Shown here in pieces: positions 5,622 to 5,624 of a stretch of 5,624 nucleotides of DNA (positions are counted from its first letter, which is position 1; each line of letters starts with the position of its first letter). Under the pieces are notes generated by a model. That model was not told the origin of the DNA, ran no database searches, and worked only from the letters and a program-made list of their open reading frames with translations. The translations under genes and the position numbers were made by a program. The DNA lies in NCBI GenBank assembly GCA_023447015.1, contig JAEXPG010000558.1, forward strand, positions 1 to 5,624, written 5' to 3'. Source of the stretch: Verrucomicrobiota bacterium (GTDB lineage Bacteria > Verrucomicrobiota > Verrucomicrobiia > Opitutales > Opitutaceae).

Positions 5622-5624
5622 GGG

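Noticed and set aside
1..5624. A defence island, CRISPR array, phage, integron or biosynthetic cluster
   Set aside because: There are no regularly spaced repeats, integrase, transposase, toxin-antitoxin pair or pathway-specific gene set. The lone exonuclease has no partner gene that would suggest a defence role.

Overview
This GC-rich window carries five protein-coding genes and no RNA gene, CRISPR array or transposase that I can support. The gene content, the very high third-position GC and the lack of clear Shine-Dalgarno sequences suggest a free-living Gram-negative bacterium. The closest resemblance I recall is to Opitutaceae-type Verrucomicrobiota, but this is an impression from protein style and has not been tested.

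Layout. Positions 1-118 (minus) hold the first 39 codons of a protein that looks like an inositol-monophosphatase-family enzyme, possibly a histidinol phosphatase, running out of the left edge. Positions 119-398 are non-coding and contain a nested, imperfect palindromic element with two GC-rich hairpins at its centre. Positions 399-1064 (plus) encode a short DEDDh-type 3'-5' exonuclease. It ends 9 bp from the end of a convergent gene. That gene, 1074-2765 (minus), is a 563-residue multi-pass membrane glycosyltransferase of the GT-C/family 39 type. Positions 2885-4846 (minus) encode a soluble histidine kinase with three PAS domains. Positions 4968-5621 (minus) encode a HAD-superfamily phosphatase or phosphomutase.

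The three right-hand genes (HAD enzyme, kinase, glycosyltransferase) all read leftward. Gaps of about 120 bp separate them, so they could form one loose transcription unit or be independent. The gap before the kinase has several inverted repeats and a weak promoter-like pair. Nothing shows that the five genes act in one pathway. They look like ordinary chromosomal housekeeping, sensory and envelope genes side by side.

I see no clear undescribed multi-gene system. The most unusual structure is the non-coding palindromic block at 119-398. Next come the inverted repeats before the kinase and a Glu in place of the usual Exo II Asp in the exonuclease.
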